This document shows positions 1 through 9,515 of a stretch of 64,000 nt of DNA, piece by piece. Under the pieces are notes generated by a model, which had not been told where the DNA came from, did not search any database, and saw nothing but the letters and a program-made list of their open reading frames with translations. The position numbers and the translations under genes are program-made. This DNA is from Altererythrobacter sp. XM-24bin4 (GTDB lineage Bacteria; Pseudomonadota; Alphaproteobacteria; Sphingomonadales; Sphingomonadaceae), in the NCBI GenBank assembly GCA_003149575.1, contig QCWG01000001.1, forward strand, positions 897,183-961,182. Reading direction: 5' to 3'. Numbering within the stretch: position 1 is the first letter of the stretch; each line of letters starts with the position of its first letter.

Positions 1-1
1 G

Positions 2-1153
2 GCATTTCCCGGAGCCGAAGGAGTGGTTGCCGATCTGGGCGGGGGCAGTCTTGAACTGATCCGCGTTGCTGGCGGAGCAAGCGAGGGTGCCACCACATTC
101 CCGCTTGGTACTTTGCGGCTGCGTGAATATCGCGAAGACAGCGACAACGGGGTCGTGGCTATGCGGCAACGCCTGGCCGGCAAGCTGAAAGACGGCGGGT
201 GGAGCAAGCGCATCAATTCCCCGCTGTATCTGGTTGGTGGTACCTGGCGCGCGATGGCTGTCTACGCGATGGAAATGCGCAAGTTTCCTTTGACTGACCC
301 GCACGCACTTGAGCTGAGCCGGCAACAGGTGCTGGCCCTGGCCCGAAAGCTGGCGCAAGAGGATCCGGACAACCTCAAGCGGGTTCCACGTATCACGGCG
401 ATGCGCTCGGAAATCCTTCCGCACGCAGCGGTGCTGTTGCAAGCACTCCTGCGAACACTCAAGCCAGAGACGGTCGTTTTCTCATCCTGGGGACTTCGCG
501 AAGGGCTGATCTATTCACGCCTTGCTGAACACATGCGTGCGCAGGATCCACTATTGGCCGGGGTGTCGCACTTTGCGGCGTCGCGCGGCGCACCACCTCA
601 ATTGGCGACCCGGATTGCGGGCTGGGCATCGGAAGCCGTGCCGACCGGCGATTCCGGCAGCGAACGGCTGCGCCTTTCTGCAACAATGCTGGCTCTGGCC
701 GGTATGCAGATTGAACCTAACCTGCGCGTTCCGCTGGCAATCGACTGGGCATTGCACAAGCGCTGGCTTGCGGTCGACGCGGAAGGGCGCGCGATGATGG
801 CGGCAACGTTGGCGGCAAACGGTAACCAGCTCGATCTGCCAAAGCAGCTTATGCTTCTTGCTTCGCGCGAGGCGCTCGAAGAAGCAATCTGCTGGGGACT
901 TGGGATCCGCCTTGCGCGAAGAATTGGTGCCCGCTCACCCAAATCACTGCAAGTCAGCCGTCTCTTGCGAGATGAAGACAGGCTGGTTTTGCGGCTGCAG
1001 GAAAGCCATCGTGATCTTTATGGCATACCGGTTGAGAAAGACCTGAAGCTGTTGGCAGAGCGCCTGCAACTGGAACCGGAGGTCGAGATTGTGCCTGACG
1101 GCACAGTTTGGGAAACTGCGGTGGAAGATGACTGGTTCGAAGCCGTTCAATAG
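2..1153 (+). CDS. Ppx/GppA family phosphatase, 5'-truncated by the window edge
   Basis: C-terminal part of an exopolyphosphatase / guanosine pentaphosphate phosphatase family protein. The reading frame is open to the left edge, so the true start and the first phosphate-binding segment lie outside the window. The visible part begins with the second ASKHA phosphate-binding motif (DLGGGSLELI, near residue 11 of the visible frame), followed by the rest of the actin-like fold and an alpha-helical HD-like C-terminal region. The family hydrolyses inorganic polyphosphate or pppGpp, and the sequence does not show which. A ppk gene often lies upstream in alphaproteobacteria, but that side is not visible. 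It ends 3 bp from the convergent transporter gene, so transcripts probably overlap. Confidence 0.88.
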   Translation, partial: AFPGAEGVVADLGGGSLELIRVAGGASEGATTFPLGTLRLREYREDSDNGVVAMRQRLAGKLKDGGWSKRINSPLYLVGGTWRAMAVYAMEMRKFPLTDPHALELSRQQVLALARKLAQEDPDNLKRVPRITAMRSEILPHAAVLLQALLRTLKPETVVFSSWGLREGLIYSRLAEHMRAQDPLLAGVSHFAASRGAPPQLATRIAGWASEAVPTGDSGSERLRLSATMLALAGMQIEPNLRVPLAIDWALHKRWLAVDAEGRAMMAATLAANGNQLDLPKQLMLLASREALEEAICWGLGIRLARRIGARSPKSLQVSRLLRDEDRLVLRLQESHRDLYGIPVEKDLKLLAERLQLEPEVEIVPDGTVWETAVEDDWFEAVQ

Positions 1154-1156
1154 CCG

Positions 1157-1903
1157 CTAGTCATCGCGTTTTCCGCTGCTTGCGAACGGGGAGAAGTCCG
1201 TTTGCGTATCGTATAGATCGACGCCCTCCGCCGCTTTCAACCGGTTAATCACGATGTAAGTGAACGGGGTAAGCAAAGCTTCCCACAGCGTTTTAATGAT
1301 CCATTGCGAGATTACGACCTGGACAAGCGTCTCAGGCGGCCAGCCAGCGAGGCCCCAGAACGCCAATGGATAGAAGATCATGCTGTCGAGCCCTTGCCCG
1401 ACCACGGTCGACCCGATGGTGCGCATCCACAAGAATCGCCCCTCCGTCCAGACCTTCATCTTTGCAAGCACATAGGAATTGGCGAACTCGCCAACCCAGA
1501 ATGCGGTCATAGAGGCAAGCACAATGCGCCAGCTATTGCCGAACACATTCTCGTAGTCGCTCTGGAATGGCCAGCCATCTGCCGGGGGCAGGGAGACAAC
1601 CACCCACGCCATGAACGCCATGAACAGCAATGCGGCAAACCCGGTCCAGATTACGCGGCGCGCCCGAGCATAGCCGTAGACCTCGGTCAAAACATCGCCG
1701 ATAATGTAGCTTATCGGAAAGAACAGCACACCTGCGCCAAAGATCCATGATTCGCCGCCGGGTAGAGTGATGTAGCTCGGTTTACTGGCGCCGATCAGGT
1801 TGGACAGCAGCAGGATCGCGACAAACGCCGCCATGACCAGGTCATAATAGCGGAATGCTTGTGGGGCGGAGTCGCTAGTGACGCGTTGAGGCGATTTTTC
1901 CAT
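1157..1903 (-). CDS. Queuosine precursor transporter (YhhQ/VUT family)
   Basis: Predicted inner-membrane protein of 248 residues with about six hydrophobic helices. The pattern YDLVMAAFVAILLLSNLIG near the N-terminus, then LPGGE-IFGAGVLFFPISYIIGDVLTEVYGY, is typical of the YhhQ (vitamin uptake-like) family that imports queuosine precursors such as preQ0. The ATG at 1903 is preferred: the frame extends upstream to a TTG, but the peptide beginning MEKSPQRV gives the usual short N-terminus. An ATG at 1924 is a second option. The specificity is known for family members and inferred here. It faces the Ppx/GppA gene tail to tail. Confidence 0.9.
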   Translation of the reverse strand: MEKSPQRVTSDSAPQAFRYYDLVMAAFVAILLLSNLIGASKPSYITLPGGESWIFGAGVLFFPISYIIGDVLTEVYGYARARRVIWTGFAALLFMAFMAWVVVSLPPADGWPFQSDYENVFGNSWRIVLASMTAFWVGEFANSYVLAKMKVWTEGRFLWMRTIGSTVVGQGLDSMIFYPLAFWGLAGWPPETLVQVVISQWIIKTLWEALLTPFTYIVINRLKAAEGVDLYDTQTDFSPFASSGKRDD

Positions 1904-1964
1904 GGGCGAAAGACCTAACGCCATTTGAACCCGCTGCAAAGCACGCTAATGGCAGTTTCGGCGC

Positions 1965-2041
1965 GCGCCCGTAGCTCATCTGGATAGAGCGCGAGACTTC
2001 TAATCTTGAGGCAGCAGGTTCGAGTCCTGCCGGGCGCGCCA
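1965..2041 (+). tRNA. tRNA-Arg (anticodon TCT)
   Basis: A 77-nt cloverleaf can be drawn completely. The acceptor stem GCGCCCG pairs with CGGGCGC, there is a D arm GCTC...GAGC, and the anticodon stem CGAGA/TCTTG has one G-U pair. The loop CTTCTAA gives anticodon TCT, the T arm is GCAGG-TTCGAGT-CCTGC, and CCA is encoded at the end. It reads AGA codons (arginine). It lies on the plus strand between two minus-strand genes. Confidence 0.97.
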
Positions 2042-2069
2042 GTTTTCAACACACACCGGCTGGGCGAGG

Positions 2070-2852
2070 CTAGCCCCGCATGACGCTGTCCAACGGCTCT
2101 CCTGTCACAGGATAGCCGAGATCTTCACCGATCTGGAGCCACGTTTTGCCTTCCAAGTCTTCCATGAACGGCGTGATTGTGCGCACGGGGATCGCCTCAG
2201 CTTGAGCCTTGGCCTCTTCGAAAGTGCTGAAAAGTGCAAGCCGTTCCAGGTTGCGGCGAGTCGGAAAGATGACCTTGATGTCACCCTTCTCGGCAGCCTC
2301 CAGGGCTCCCTTCGCAGATACCCAGAATAGATGCGTATTCTCAGAAAGGTCAGCAGCAATATCGACCGCCCCGGTTCCCAGATTCGCAAGGTAAAACCGC
2401 GTGTCATAGACGCGCGGAATACGCTCGTTCTTGGGATACCATCGGGCAAAGGGCGTTAACTGATCGAGATCGAGTTCCCAGCCGAAGTGGTCAAGCACTG
2501 GCGCAAGCTCACCGGTTTCCTGAAGGAAGTGCCGGGCTGCCTGCGCTTTGCTGGCGTCGATATCACCGGAAAGGCCGATAACAAGGCCGGTCTCTTCCAG
2601 AGTTTCGCGAACCACCGCTATCTGATGCGCGGCTTCATCTGGCTCGAGCGACCCGCCCATCATCGCCCCAAGCTCAAAGTCGGCCGGGTCGACCCGGCCA
2701 CCGGGGAACACGGCCATGCCGCCGGCAAACACCATTTCGCGACTGCGGATCGTCATCAGGATCTCGGGCGGGCCATCGTCCGGTCCGTTGCGAAAAATTA
2801 TGACGGTTGCAGCAGGAATGGCGTCAGGCGCTTGGGTGTCAGGTGGGTTCAT
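2070..2852 (-). CDS. NUDIX hydrolase with an insertion in the Nudix box region
   Basis: Protein of about 260 residues with the Nudix helix REtlEETG (RETLEETGLVIG, around residues 90-100) preceded by AVFPGGRVDPADFE about 35 residues earlier. The widened spacing between FPGG and REXXEE resembles the NUDT19/RP2-like branch, which includes CoA or acyl-CoA diphosphatases. Substrate identity is an inference only. The start chosen is the ATG at 2852 (MNPPDTQ). ATG 2870 and TTG 2882 are also in frame and no strong Shine-Dalgarno decides between them. Not obviously in an operon. Confidence 0.85.
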   Translation of the reverse strand: MNPPDTQAPDAIPAATVIIFRNGPDDGPPEILMTIRSREMVFAGGMAVFPGGRVDPADFELGAMMGGSLEPDEAAHQIAVVRETLEETGLVIGLSGDIDASKAQAARHFLQETGELAPVLDHFGWELDLDQLTPFARWYPKNERIPRVYDTRFYLANLGTGAVDIAADLSENTHLFWVSAKGALEAAEKGDIKVIFPTRRNLERLALFSTFEEAKAQAEAIPVRTITPFMEDLEGKTWLQIGEDLGYPVTGEPLDSVMRG

Positions 2853-3080
2853 CGGCAATCTTATGCGCATAGCGGCAAGCAATTGCCACCCAGCAAAATC
2901 GCCAAGCTGTCGGAAATTCTAACACTCGAGGGTCGGGTAAGGAATTGGCAACCATCGCAAGGCGCGGAAAAGGTCCAATCCGTGAAACTGGCATGCTCGA
3001 TGCATAGTAATTGGCATACGAGTTAGTCTTCGTGAATGAGGCAGTGCCGCAGTCTCCCTGGCCCGCTTCCCCGAAACAAA

Positions 3081-3120
3081 GAAAGCCGCCCCACTGGTAC
3101 CCCGGGGCGGCTTTCTTTTT
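3081..3120 (-). terminator. Strong intrinsic terminator after grxD (bidirectional shape)
   Basis: A near-perfect inverted repeat, GAAAGCCGCCCC / GGGGCGGCTTTC, separated by about 11 nt. It is followed on the minus strand by TTTGTTT and on the plus strand by TTTTT. It lies 24 bp past the grxD stop codon and closes the leuC-to-grxD minus-strand run. Confidence 0.88.
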
Positions 3121-3143
3121 GTCCTGGTCGATTGGGTCTGGCT

Positions 3144-3476
3144 TTAGCTGTCTGCTTTCGCCACCTGCTTTTCATCCAGCAGTTGCTGCAATTCGCCTGC
3201 TTCGAACATTTCCATCATGATGTCGCTACCGCCAAGGAATTCACCTTTTACGTAGAGCTGCGGTATGGTTGGCCAGTCAGAGAAGGCTTTGATCCCCTGA
3301 CGGATTTCCATGTCCTGCAACACATCCACGCCTTCATAGGCAACGCCGCAGTGATCCAGAATGGCCACGGCGCGGCTGGAAAAGCCGCATTGCGGGAACA
3401 GGGGGGTGCCTTTCATGAACAGGACAACATCGTTGTCATTCACGAGAGTGGAAATGCGTACGTCAGTGTCAGACAT
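3144..3476 (-). CDS. grxD: Monothiol glutaredoxin, Grx4 type
   Basis: 110 residues. The CGFS active-site motif ([11 protein letters not shown], near residue 30) and the downstream [19 protein letters not shown] segment define the CGFS monothiol glutaredoxins. These bind a glutathione-ligated [2Fe-2S] cluster and pass it on in Fe-S assembly and iron sensing. The ATG at 3476 (MSDTDVRI) is chosen; the frame is open further upstream but that part overlaps bolA and does not look like glutaredoxin. It sits 32 bp behind bolA, its usual partner: Grx4-BolA heterodimers share a cluster. The terminator follows directly. Confidence 0.96.
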   Translation of the reverse strand: MSDTDVRISTLVNDNDVVLFMKGTPLFPQCGFSSRAVAILDHCGVAYEGVDVLQDMEIRQGIKAFSDWPTIPQLYVKGEFLGGSDIMMEMFEAGELQQLLDEKQVAKADS

Positions 3477-3508
3477 GGTGGCTAAAACCTGAAAGTTGAA
3501 ATTCTTGC

Positions 3509-3748
3509 TCAATCCGAAGTGGGAATTGCGGTCGTCAGTTGCAAGGCATGCAGAACTCCGCCCATACGGCCACCCAAGGCTTCGTAGACCATCTTGTGTT
3601 GCTGGACGCGGTTCTTGCCTGCGAATTGCGGAGCGGTAACCTTGGCTGCCCAATGGTCATTGTCTCCGGCAAGATCAGTCATCTCCACCACCGCGCCGGG
3701 AAGCGCGGCAGTGATCATGCTAGTGATTTCGGATGCCGACATCGGCAT
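3509..3748 (-). CDS. BolA family protein
   Basis: 79 residues with the class II KH-like BolA fold: the V-x-D-x-S/G-D-N-D-H-W/F pattern appears as [18 protein letters not shown], and the conserved [25 protein letters not shown] follows. BolA proteins pair with CGFS glutaredoxins around a shared Fe-S cluster. The ATG at 3748 is chosen (ATG 3742 also possible); it lies only a few bases after the stop of the DUF1476 gene, and grxD follows, so the three are probably co-transcribed. Confidence 0.94.
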   Translation of the reverse strand: MPMSASEITSMITAALPGAVVEMTDLAGDNDHWAAKVTAPQFAGKNRVQQHKMVYEALGGRMGGVLHALQLTTAIPTSD

Positions 3749-3752
3749 GTGA

Positions 3753-4076
3753 TCAGCTCTCACTCATGAGTTGGCGGCGCGCTTCGACCGAACATTCATC
3801 CAGCTTGGCACGGATGTCGGCTTCGCTGACATCACTCTCTGCTGCGGTCAGATCGCCCAGAACCTTGCGGATTACATCTTCGTCGCCCGCTTCTTCGAAG
3901 TCAGCTTGCACTACTGCCTTCTTATAGGCATCGGTTTCTTCTTCGGTCAGGCCCATCAGGCACGCTGCCCACTCACCCAGCAAGCGGTTGCGGCGTGCGG
4001 CCACGCGGAACGCGGTGTCCTCGTCCATCGCGAACTTGGCTTCTTCTGCGCGCTCGCGGTCTTTGAAATCGGTCAT
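3753..4076 (-). CDS. DUF1476 protein (F1-ATPase zeta-subunit-like inhibitor)
   Basis: 107 residues, charged and helical, starting MTDFKDRERAEEAKFAMDEDTAFR. This opening and the RRNRLLGEWAA segment are characteristic of alphaproteobacterial DUF1476 proteins. Paracoccus members are the zeta subunit that blocks ATP hydrolysis by F1-ATPase. The inhibitory function is known for that family and inferred here. It ends within a few bases of the bolA start and is part of the minus-strand run. Confidence 0.92.
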   Translation of the reverse strand: MTDFKDRERAEEAKFAMDEDTAFRVAARRNRLLGEWAACLMGLTEEETDAYKKAVVQADFEEAGDEDVIRKVLGDLTAAESDVSEADIRAKLDECSVEARRQLMSES

Positions 4077-4144
4077 TGTGTCAGTCCCCTCGGGATTGTC
4101 TCTAAAAGCGAAATAGGGTTCACCGCCGCATGCGGCAAGGCGCT

Positions 4145-5143
4145 TTAGTCCATCGTCACTACAAGCTTGCCGACGGCTTGCCGGTTTTCAAGTTTCGCAA
4201 TTGCGTCACCGCCGCGCTCCAGTGGGAATGTTTCTGACACCAGCGGGTCTATCTTCCCGTCCTTCATCATTTGGAACAGCTCTTCCACTTGCTGGCGGAA
4301 CTTCACCGGTTCGCGTGCGGTGAACGCGCCCCAGAAGACACCCGCAATGTCACAGCTTTTCAACAGCGTCAGGTTGAGCGGCATCTTGGCGATTCCTGCC
4401 GGGAAGCCGACCACCAGGAACTTTCCTTCCCAAGCGATCGAACGCAGCGCAGGCTCGGAATATTGCCCGCCAACAATGTCATAGACGATGTTTGCGCCTT
4501 CCGGGCCGCAAGCCGCCTTGAACGCATTGGCGAGCGCCTTTGACGCGTCCTTGTCCATCTCGCCTTTGGGATAGATCACGACCTCGTCTGCACCTGCGCG
4601 CTTGGCGACCTCGCCTTTTTCTTCAGAGGATACCGCCGCTACTACGCGCGCACCAAAAGCCTTGGAAAGTTCTACGGCTGACAGGCCAACGCCGCCTGCC
4701 GCACCAAGCACCAGCACGGTGTCGCCTTCCTTGATGTGTCCGCGATCCTTCAAACCGTGGATCGTCGTGCCGTAAGTCATCAGCAGGCTGGCTGCCTTTT
4801 CGAATGCCACGCCATCTGGGATCGGAAACATGCGGCCAGCGGGGACGATAACCTTCTCTGCCAGTCCGCCATTACCAATCCCGGCCATGACCTTGTCGCC
4901 CACGGCATAGCCTTCCACGCCTTCGCCCACTGCTTCGATCACGCCCGCGATCTCGCCACCCGGAGAGTACGGACGCTCTGGCTTGAACTGGTACATGTCG
5001 CGGATCATCAACGTGTCGGGATAGTTGATCGCGCAAGCCTTTACATCAACCAGCACTTCGCCCTTGCCCGGGGTAGGGACCTCGACTTCGTCCAGCGTGA
5101 GCGTTTCCGGGCCGCCAATTTGGTGCGTACGTAGTGCCTTCAT
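4145..5143 (-). CDS. NADPH:quinone oxidoreductase-like zinc-independent MDR protein
   Basis: 332 residues of the medium-chain dehydrogenase/reductase superfamily. It has an N-terminal GroES-like half ([15 protein letters not shown]...) and a C-terminal Rossmann half with the dinucleotide motif [19 protein letters not shown] near residue 145. No structural-zinc cysteine cluster is visible, which fits quinone oxidoreductases rather than alcohol dehydrogenases. Start at ATG 5143 overlaps the leuD stop as ATGA, indicating translational coupling. Substrate unknown. Confidence 0.9.
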   Translation of the reverse strand: MKALRTHQIGGPETLTLDEVEVPTPGKGEVLVDVKACAINYPDTLMIRDMYQFKPERPYSPGGEIAGVIEAVGEGVEGYAVGDKVMAGIGNGGLAEKVIVPAGRMFPIPDGVAFEKAASLLMTYGTTIHGLKDRGHIKEGDTVLVLGAAGGVGLSAVELSKAFGARVVAAVSSEEKGEVAKRAGADEVVIYPKGEMDKDASKALANAFKAACGPEGANIVYDIVGGQYSEPALRSIAWEGKFLVVGFPAGIAKMPLNLTLLKSCDIAGVFWGAFTAREPVKFRQQVEELFQMMKDGKIDPLVSETFPLERGGDAIAKLENRQAVGKLVVTMD

Positions 5144-5742
5144 GATGTGACTTGTGTCCCTCTCTCGATCCAGGGCATCTCTTGACCCCGGCGTTGTTCG
5201 TAATTTGCAATGGCCGCATCGCGCGCCAGCGTTAGCCCGATCTCGTCCAGCCCTTCCATCAGACATTGCTTGCGGAAAGGGTCGATTTCGAATGTGAAGC
5301 GATCCTGAAATCGCGTGGTCACGGTCTGGCTTTCCAGATCGATTGTGATCTCGTCCGTCTCTGCCACTTCCAGCAGGCGGTCCACTGCCTCTTGTGGCAG
5401 CACAACGGTCAGGATGCCGTTCTTGAACGCATTGCCTGAGAATATGTCGGAAAAACTCGGCGCGATGACCGCCTTGATGCCCAGGTCGCCCAGCGCCCAG
5501 GCCGCGTGTTCGCGGCTGGATCCGCAGCCGAAATTGTCGCCCGCCATAAGGATTGGTGAGCCGGCGTAGCGTTCGTCATCGAACACATTGTCCGGCTGCG
5601 CACGCACGCTTTCAAATGCGCCTTTGCCCAATCCCTCTCGCGTGATGGTCTTGAGCCATTCAGCCGGAATGATGACGTCCGTATCGACGTTTTTAGCCCC
5701 ATACGGGTAAGCGCGGCCTTCGATTTCGCGTACTTTTTCCAT
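5140..5742 (-). CDS. leuD: 3-isopropylmalate dehydratase small subunit
   Basis: 200 residues, normal length for LeuD. It forms the swivelling domain that completes the LeuC Fe-S isomerase converting 2- to 3-isopropylmalate in leucine synthesis. Diagnostic segments are the N-terminal [14 protein letters not shown] and the substrate-binding [17 protein letters not shown] (near residue 68). The partner leuC is not adjacent: three other genes lie between. The start overlaps the stop of the upstream lactonase-like gene by one base (TAATG), and its own stop overlaps the next gene as ATGA. Confidence 0.97.
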   Translation of the reverse strand: MEKVREIEGRAYPYGAKNVDTDVIIPAEWLKTITREGLGKGAFESVRAQPDNVFDDERYAGSPILMAGDNFGCGSSREHAAWALGDLGIKAVIAPSFSDIFSGNAFKNGILTVVLPQEAVDRLLEVAETDEITIDLESQTVTTRFQDRFTFEIDPFRKQCLMEGLDEIGLTLARDAAIANYEQRRGQEMPWIERGTQVTS

Positions 5743-6581
5743 TATTTGGCTGCCTCCGGGAAGGTCGGGAGCCGATCTAGGTGACGCGAGTCATGCTGGA
5801 TGATCACCGTCGCATCAAGCGACTTGGCTATTGCGTCGAAACGCGCCATCGAAGCGAGTGTGTCCGCGCGATTGGTGTTAAACTGGGGTACCCCGCGGTT
5901 CGTTACCTGTTCTTCGAAGTGATAAAGATCCCCGGTCAGCAAGACGTCACCTTTCTCGGGAAGGCGGACCAGCAAACTGGCGTGGCCCGGTGTGTGGCCC
6001 GGCGTTGCCTTGATCAAGACCGATCCGTCACCGAAAACATCGTGGTCTTGTGCAATCGCTGTAACCGGCGCTGTATCTTCGCCCAGCCATGGCGTGAAAG
6101 GACGTGGATCGACCAACTGATTGGGTTCCTGTGCTGCCTTCACCACATCCCAATCAGCAGCGCCGATCAAGAGCGTTGCATCGGGGAAATCGGCAAGCTG
6201 GCTCGTGTGGTCAAAATGATAATGGCTTACTGCAGCAAGGTTTATGTCCTCGGGGCTCAGCGTGAGTTCAGCCAACTGATCGACCAGCGATCGTTTCATT
6301 GAAACTGTGAAAGCGCCTTCTGTGTAACTGATGCCGATCAGGTCCTTCGACAGGCCTGCATCCCACAACATGTACTGATCGGCGTTCCGGATCAGATAGC
6401 AATTGACGACCAGCGTGCGCTCCTCACCGTCATAAAGGTGGGCATCAGAGAAATCGCCCGCGTCGCTTAGCTCAATCGTGCCGCAGTCGAGCTGCCACAT
6501 CTCAAGATCAGGAGCTTCTTGTGCGCTAACCGGAGCTGCCAAGCTGGTGGCCATGGCAAGCGAAAAGATTATTGGTTTCAC
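5742..6581 (-). CDS. Exported metallo-beta-lactamase-fold hydrolase, N-acyl homoserine lactonase-like
   Basis: 279 residues. The HxHxDH metal motif (SHYHFDH), then GHTPGHAS and LTGDLYHF, places it in the MBL fold; the overall spacing resembles the N-acyl homoserine lactonase family. The GTG at 6581 is chosen because AAAGGGAG lies about 10 nt upstream and the resulting N-terminus ([20 protein letters not shown]) is a clean Sec signal peptide. The mature enzyme should be periplasmic or secreted. Lactonase activity is not shown by sequence alone: many family members cleave other lactones. It is translationally linked to leuD. Confidence 0.85.
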   Translation of the reverse strand: MKPIIFSLAMATSLAAPVSAQEAPDLEMWQLDCGTIELSDAGDFSDAHLYDGEERTLVVNCYLIRNADQYMLWDAGLSKDLIGISYTEGAFTVSMKRSLVDQLAELTLSPEDINLAAVSHYHFDHTSQLADFPDATLLIGAADWDVVKAAQEPNQLVDPRPFTPWLGEDTAPVTAIAQDHDVFGDGSVLIKATPGHTPGHASLLVRLPEKGDVLLTGDLYHFEEQVTNRGVPQFNTNRADTLASMARFDAIAKSLDATVIIQHDSRHLDRLPTFPEAAK

Positions 6582-6610
6582 GGTCGGCTCTCCCTTTTTG
6601 AGCTGCGCTT

Positions 6611-6757
6611 TCAATCGGTCTCGGGCTTTTCGCCTGACGGAACCGTTGGCTTGGGCTCTTCCTTCTTTTTGCGCTTGTTGGCGTAAAGAAGCGCAGCGGC
6701 GATTGCTGCGGAACCGATTGCTGCGGCGCCAATGGCGGCTTTGGATTTCTTGGTCAT
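6611..6757 (-). CDS. Small single-pass membrane protein, unknown
   Basis: 48 residues. The N-terminal half is Ala/Gly/Ile-rich and hydrophobic (AAIGAAAIGSAAIAAALLYA), followed by a basic stop-transfer patch NKRKKKEE and a short Pro/Glu tail. An AAGAAGAAAC purine tract precedes the ATG. It lies between the zinc-ribbon protein and the exported hydrolase on the same strand. No family recognised. The coding call depends on the ribosome site and the anchor-like composition. Confidence 0.5.
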   Translation of the reverse strand: MTKKSKAAIGAAAIGSAAIAAALLYANKRKKKEEPKPTVPSGEKPETD

Positions 6758-6812
6758 AGTTTCTTCTTGGCGTTGGGGGCTGAAGTTAACAAGCGCGAAA
6801 ACGGTTGTAGAG

Positions 6813-7895
6813 CTAGGAGGGGGCTTGAGCAGATGACTCAGCCTTCGGCTCTTCCTGTGCAACTGTTCCGCATTTCATACAAAAGCGGAAAAATGCCATC
6901 TTGCGCGTGTCGCAAGAGCTGCATGTGTCGAACAATGTCATGCCGCAATGAACGCAAAAATTGGTCTCTATTCCTTCCATTTTCGCAATCGGGCGATCGC
7001 ATCCGGGACACACGCTGGAAGACATCTTCTTGAATGCGTCATCGTGTGACACAAGTTTGCGACGTTCATCCTCAGCCTTTTGTTCCACCTCTTGCCGCTT
7101 GGCCAGATATTGGCGCATGTTTTTGATGAGGAAGTGCCCGGCAGCAAAGGTCAGGATTATGCCAACGCCATAACGAACGTAGCCACCATAACTGGGCAGG
7201 TAGGGCACAAGCTCGACGAAGAAGACAAAGATTGATGCAAGTACAAAGCCGCGCGAAATTGGCCAGTATTCACCCTTCCGGCGCTTCGCTACCAGCCAGG
7301 CGGCAAAGGCCAGCATCGGCAGCGTAATCAGCAATCTTAGAGCAAAGATGCGCAATTCCTGCCAGAATTGTGCTCTCTCATATGCGGGAATGCCGCTAAG
7401 TTCCGCGGTGGATAGCCGGTCGAAAACCGCATTCGATCTTTGATCAAGCTCTGTCAGTTCGGTTTCGAGTGCGCTGACCGAATTGCCTACAGAGCGTTCA
7501 TTCTGCTGGAGCTGTTCCAGCTCTCTGGTTCGGCGAATGACCTCTGGATCCTGAGTGGGATCGGTTGTTGCTCTGCGTGTTTGTATCCAGGCTTCGAACG
7601 TCTGTTTTGCAGATGCAGTTTCCGACTCGGCTTGTCGTTGCTGGATACGCAGAAGATCAAGCCGGTCGCTGACCGTTGCGCGATCATCATTGATTGCACG
7701 CATCTCGCTGCGAAGTTGAATAACTTCAGGTGTCTCAACGAAATCGCTACGCTCAACACGGGTTTCGACTTGAGGAAGATCGCCAATGATCAGATTGCCG
7801 AAACCGACCAGGAATGCGGCGAACACAATCGAAACGAGCCAAAGGACGCCCTTATAGAGCCGTTCGGGGACCCGAATTCCCTTCATCACATCCAT
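6813..7895 (-). CDS. Coiled-coil membrane protein with C-terminal zinc ribbons, unknown function
   Basis: 360 residues. A transmembrane helix lies at about 16-38, then a periplasmic coiled coil at about 50-170 rich in Glu/Gln/Arg (two helices, the second with ELEQLQQNERSVGNSVSALE). Three or so closely spaced transmembrane helices follow at about 185-265, then a cytosolic tail. The tail holds at least three CxxC knuckles (CPGCDRP, CVHCGMT, CSSCDTR, CMKCGTV), like a double zinc ribbon. An AAAGGATC site precedes the ATG. The architecture suggests a membrane-tethered assembly or signalling protein, but no family name is justified. Lies directly after leuC. Confidence 0.8.
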   Translation of the reverse strand: MDVMKGIRVPERLYKGVLWLVSIVFAAFLVGFGNLIIGDLPQVETRVERSDFVETPEVIQLRSEMRAINDDRATVSDRLDLLRIQQRQAESETASAKQTFEAWIQTRRATTDPTQDPEVIRRTRELEQLQQNERSVGNSVSALETELTELDQRSNAVFDRLSTAELSGIPAYERAQFWQELRIFALRLLITLPMLAFAAWLVAKRRKGEYWPISRGFVLASIFVFFVELVPYLPSYGGYVRYGVGIILTFAAGHFLIKNMRQYLAKRQEVEQKAEDERRKLVSHDDAFKKMSSSVCPGCDRPIAKMEGIETNFCVHCGMTLFDTCSSCDTRKMAFFRFCMKCGTVAQEEPKAESSAQAPS

Positions 7896-7967
7896 CTCAT
7901 TGATCCTTTCCAGACGCCGACATTACCGTAGGTGGAAACCCAATCCTTAAATGTTTGGGCAATTCAC

Positions 7968-9398
7968 TCAAGCGAACTGTCGCACATCGGCGAGGTGTCC
8001 GGCAACGGCTGCTGCGGCAGCCATCGCTGGTGAAACGAGGTGAGTGCGGGCCCCCGGGCCTTGTCGACCGACAAAATTACGGTTGGAGGTCGACGCACAT
8101 CGTTCGCCCGGCGGTACTTTGTCCGGGTTCATGCCCAGGCACGCTGAGCAGCCCGGTTCGCGCCATTCAAATCCTGCATCCTTGAAAATCCGGTCCAGAC
8201 CTTCGTCTTCCGCCATGGCTTTTACGAGGCCAGATCCCGGCACAACTATGGCCCATTTAACGTTGTCTGCCTTCTTGCGGCCTTGGAGGATGTGGGCGGC
8301 AGCGCGCAGATCCTCGATCCGGCTGTTGGTGCAGCTGCCAATGAAGATATTCTCGACCGCAATATCCTCGATGCGCTGCCCCGGCGTAAGTCCCATATAC
8401 TCCAGGCTCTTGGCTGCTGCTTGCTGCTTCGACGGGTCAGCAAAACTGGCGGGATCAGGCACTACGCCGCCAATCGCGACAGTGTCTTCGGGGCTGGTGC
8501 CCCAGGTTACCGTAGGTTCAATGTCGCGCGCATCGATAGTGACCGACTTGTCGAAACTCGCCCCTTCATCGCTATGCAGCGTTTTCCAGTAAGCGACCGC
8601 TTCGTCCCATTCATCGCCCTTGGGTGCAAGAGGGCGGCCTTTGAGATAGCGGAACACAGTTTCATCCGGCGCAATCAAGCCAGCGCGCGCACCCGCTTCA
8701 ATGCTCATATTGCAGACGGTCAGGCGCTCTTCGACACTCATTTGTTCGAACACAGGACCGCGATATTCGATCACGTAGCCTGTGCCACCGGCTGCGCCGA
8801 TTGTGCCGATGATATGCAGGATCAAGTCCTTCGCGGTCACCCCTTCGCCAAGTTCGCCTTCAACCCGCACCTCCATCGATTTGGAGCGCTTCAGCTGCAG
8901 CGTTTGCGTCGCCAGAACATGTTCGACTTCGCTGGTGCCGATGCCAAAGGCCAGCGCGCCAATCCCGCCGTGGCTGGCGGTGTGCGAGTCGCCGCAAACA
9001 ATGGTTGTGCCGGGCAGAGAGAAGCCTTGTTCCGGCCCGACAACATGCACAATTCCCTGAGCAGCGGCCGTGGCATCGATGTAACGGATGCCGAATGCGG
9101 GTGCATTGGCTTCAAGAGCCTCAAGCTGTTGCGCGCTCATAGGATCAGCGATGGGAATGCGCTTACCGCCTGCATCGACCCGCGGCGTAGTGGGCAGGTT
9201 GTGGTCCGGCACAGCCAGCGTCAGATCAGGTCGGCGCACTTTGCGTCCCTGCAGTCGCAGCGCTTCAAACGCTTGCGGGCTGGTGACTTCATGCACCAGA
9301 TGCCGGTCGATATAGATCAGCGATGTTCCATCATCGCGTGTCTCGACAACGTGGGTATCCCAGATCTTTTCGTATAATGTGCGGGGTTTGCTGGCCAT
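7968..9398 (-). CDS. leuC: 3-isopropylmalate dehydratase large subunit
   Basis: 476 residues, standard length. The aconitase-type [4Fe-4S] cysteines are visible in [18 protein letters not shown] (near residue 350) and [13 protein letters not shown] (near 413); the substrate region [29 protein letters not shown] is complete. With LeuD it isomerises isopropylmalate. AGAGGA lies about 7 nt before the ATG. It heads a minus-strand run ending at the grxD terminator. Confidence 0.98.
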   Translation of the reverse strand: MASKPRTLYEKIWDTHVVETRDDGTSLIYIDRHLVHEVTSPQAFEALRLQGRKVRRPDLTLAVPDHNLPTTPRVDAGGKRIPIADPMSAQQLEALEANAPAFGIRYIDATAAAQGIVHVVGPEQGFSLPGTTIVCGDSHTASHGGIGALAFGIGTSEVEHVLATQTLQLKRSKSMEVRVEGELGEGVTAKDLILHIIGTIGAAGGTGYVIEYRGPVFEQMSVEERLTVCNMSIEAGARAGLIAPDETVFRYLKGRPLAPKGDEWDEAVAYWKTLHSDEGASFDKSVTIDARDIEPTVTWGTSPEDTVAIGGVVPDPASFADPSKQQAAAKSLEYMGLTPGQRIEDIAVENIFIGSCTNSRIEDLRAAAHILQGRKKADNVKWAIVVPGSGLVKAMAEDEGLDRIFKDAGFEWREPGCSACLGMNPDKVPPGERCASTSNRNFVGRQGPGARTHLVSPAMAAAAAVAGHLADVRQFA

Positions 9399-9515
9399 TG
9401 GGTTATCCTCTGATCAGACCGGATTAGCGGCCTTCGCGCAACACTGGCAAGCTGATTAGAGACCACGATTGCTTCAGTCATGGAAAAGCAATCTATTCGT
9501 GCTTAACTTACACAG

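Noticed and set aside
8283..9377. 364-codon plus-strand frame over leuC
   Set aside because: Exactly antisense to a fully conserved leuC; its composition mirrors leuC codons and it has no recognisable domain.
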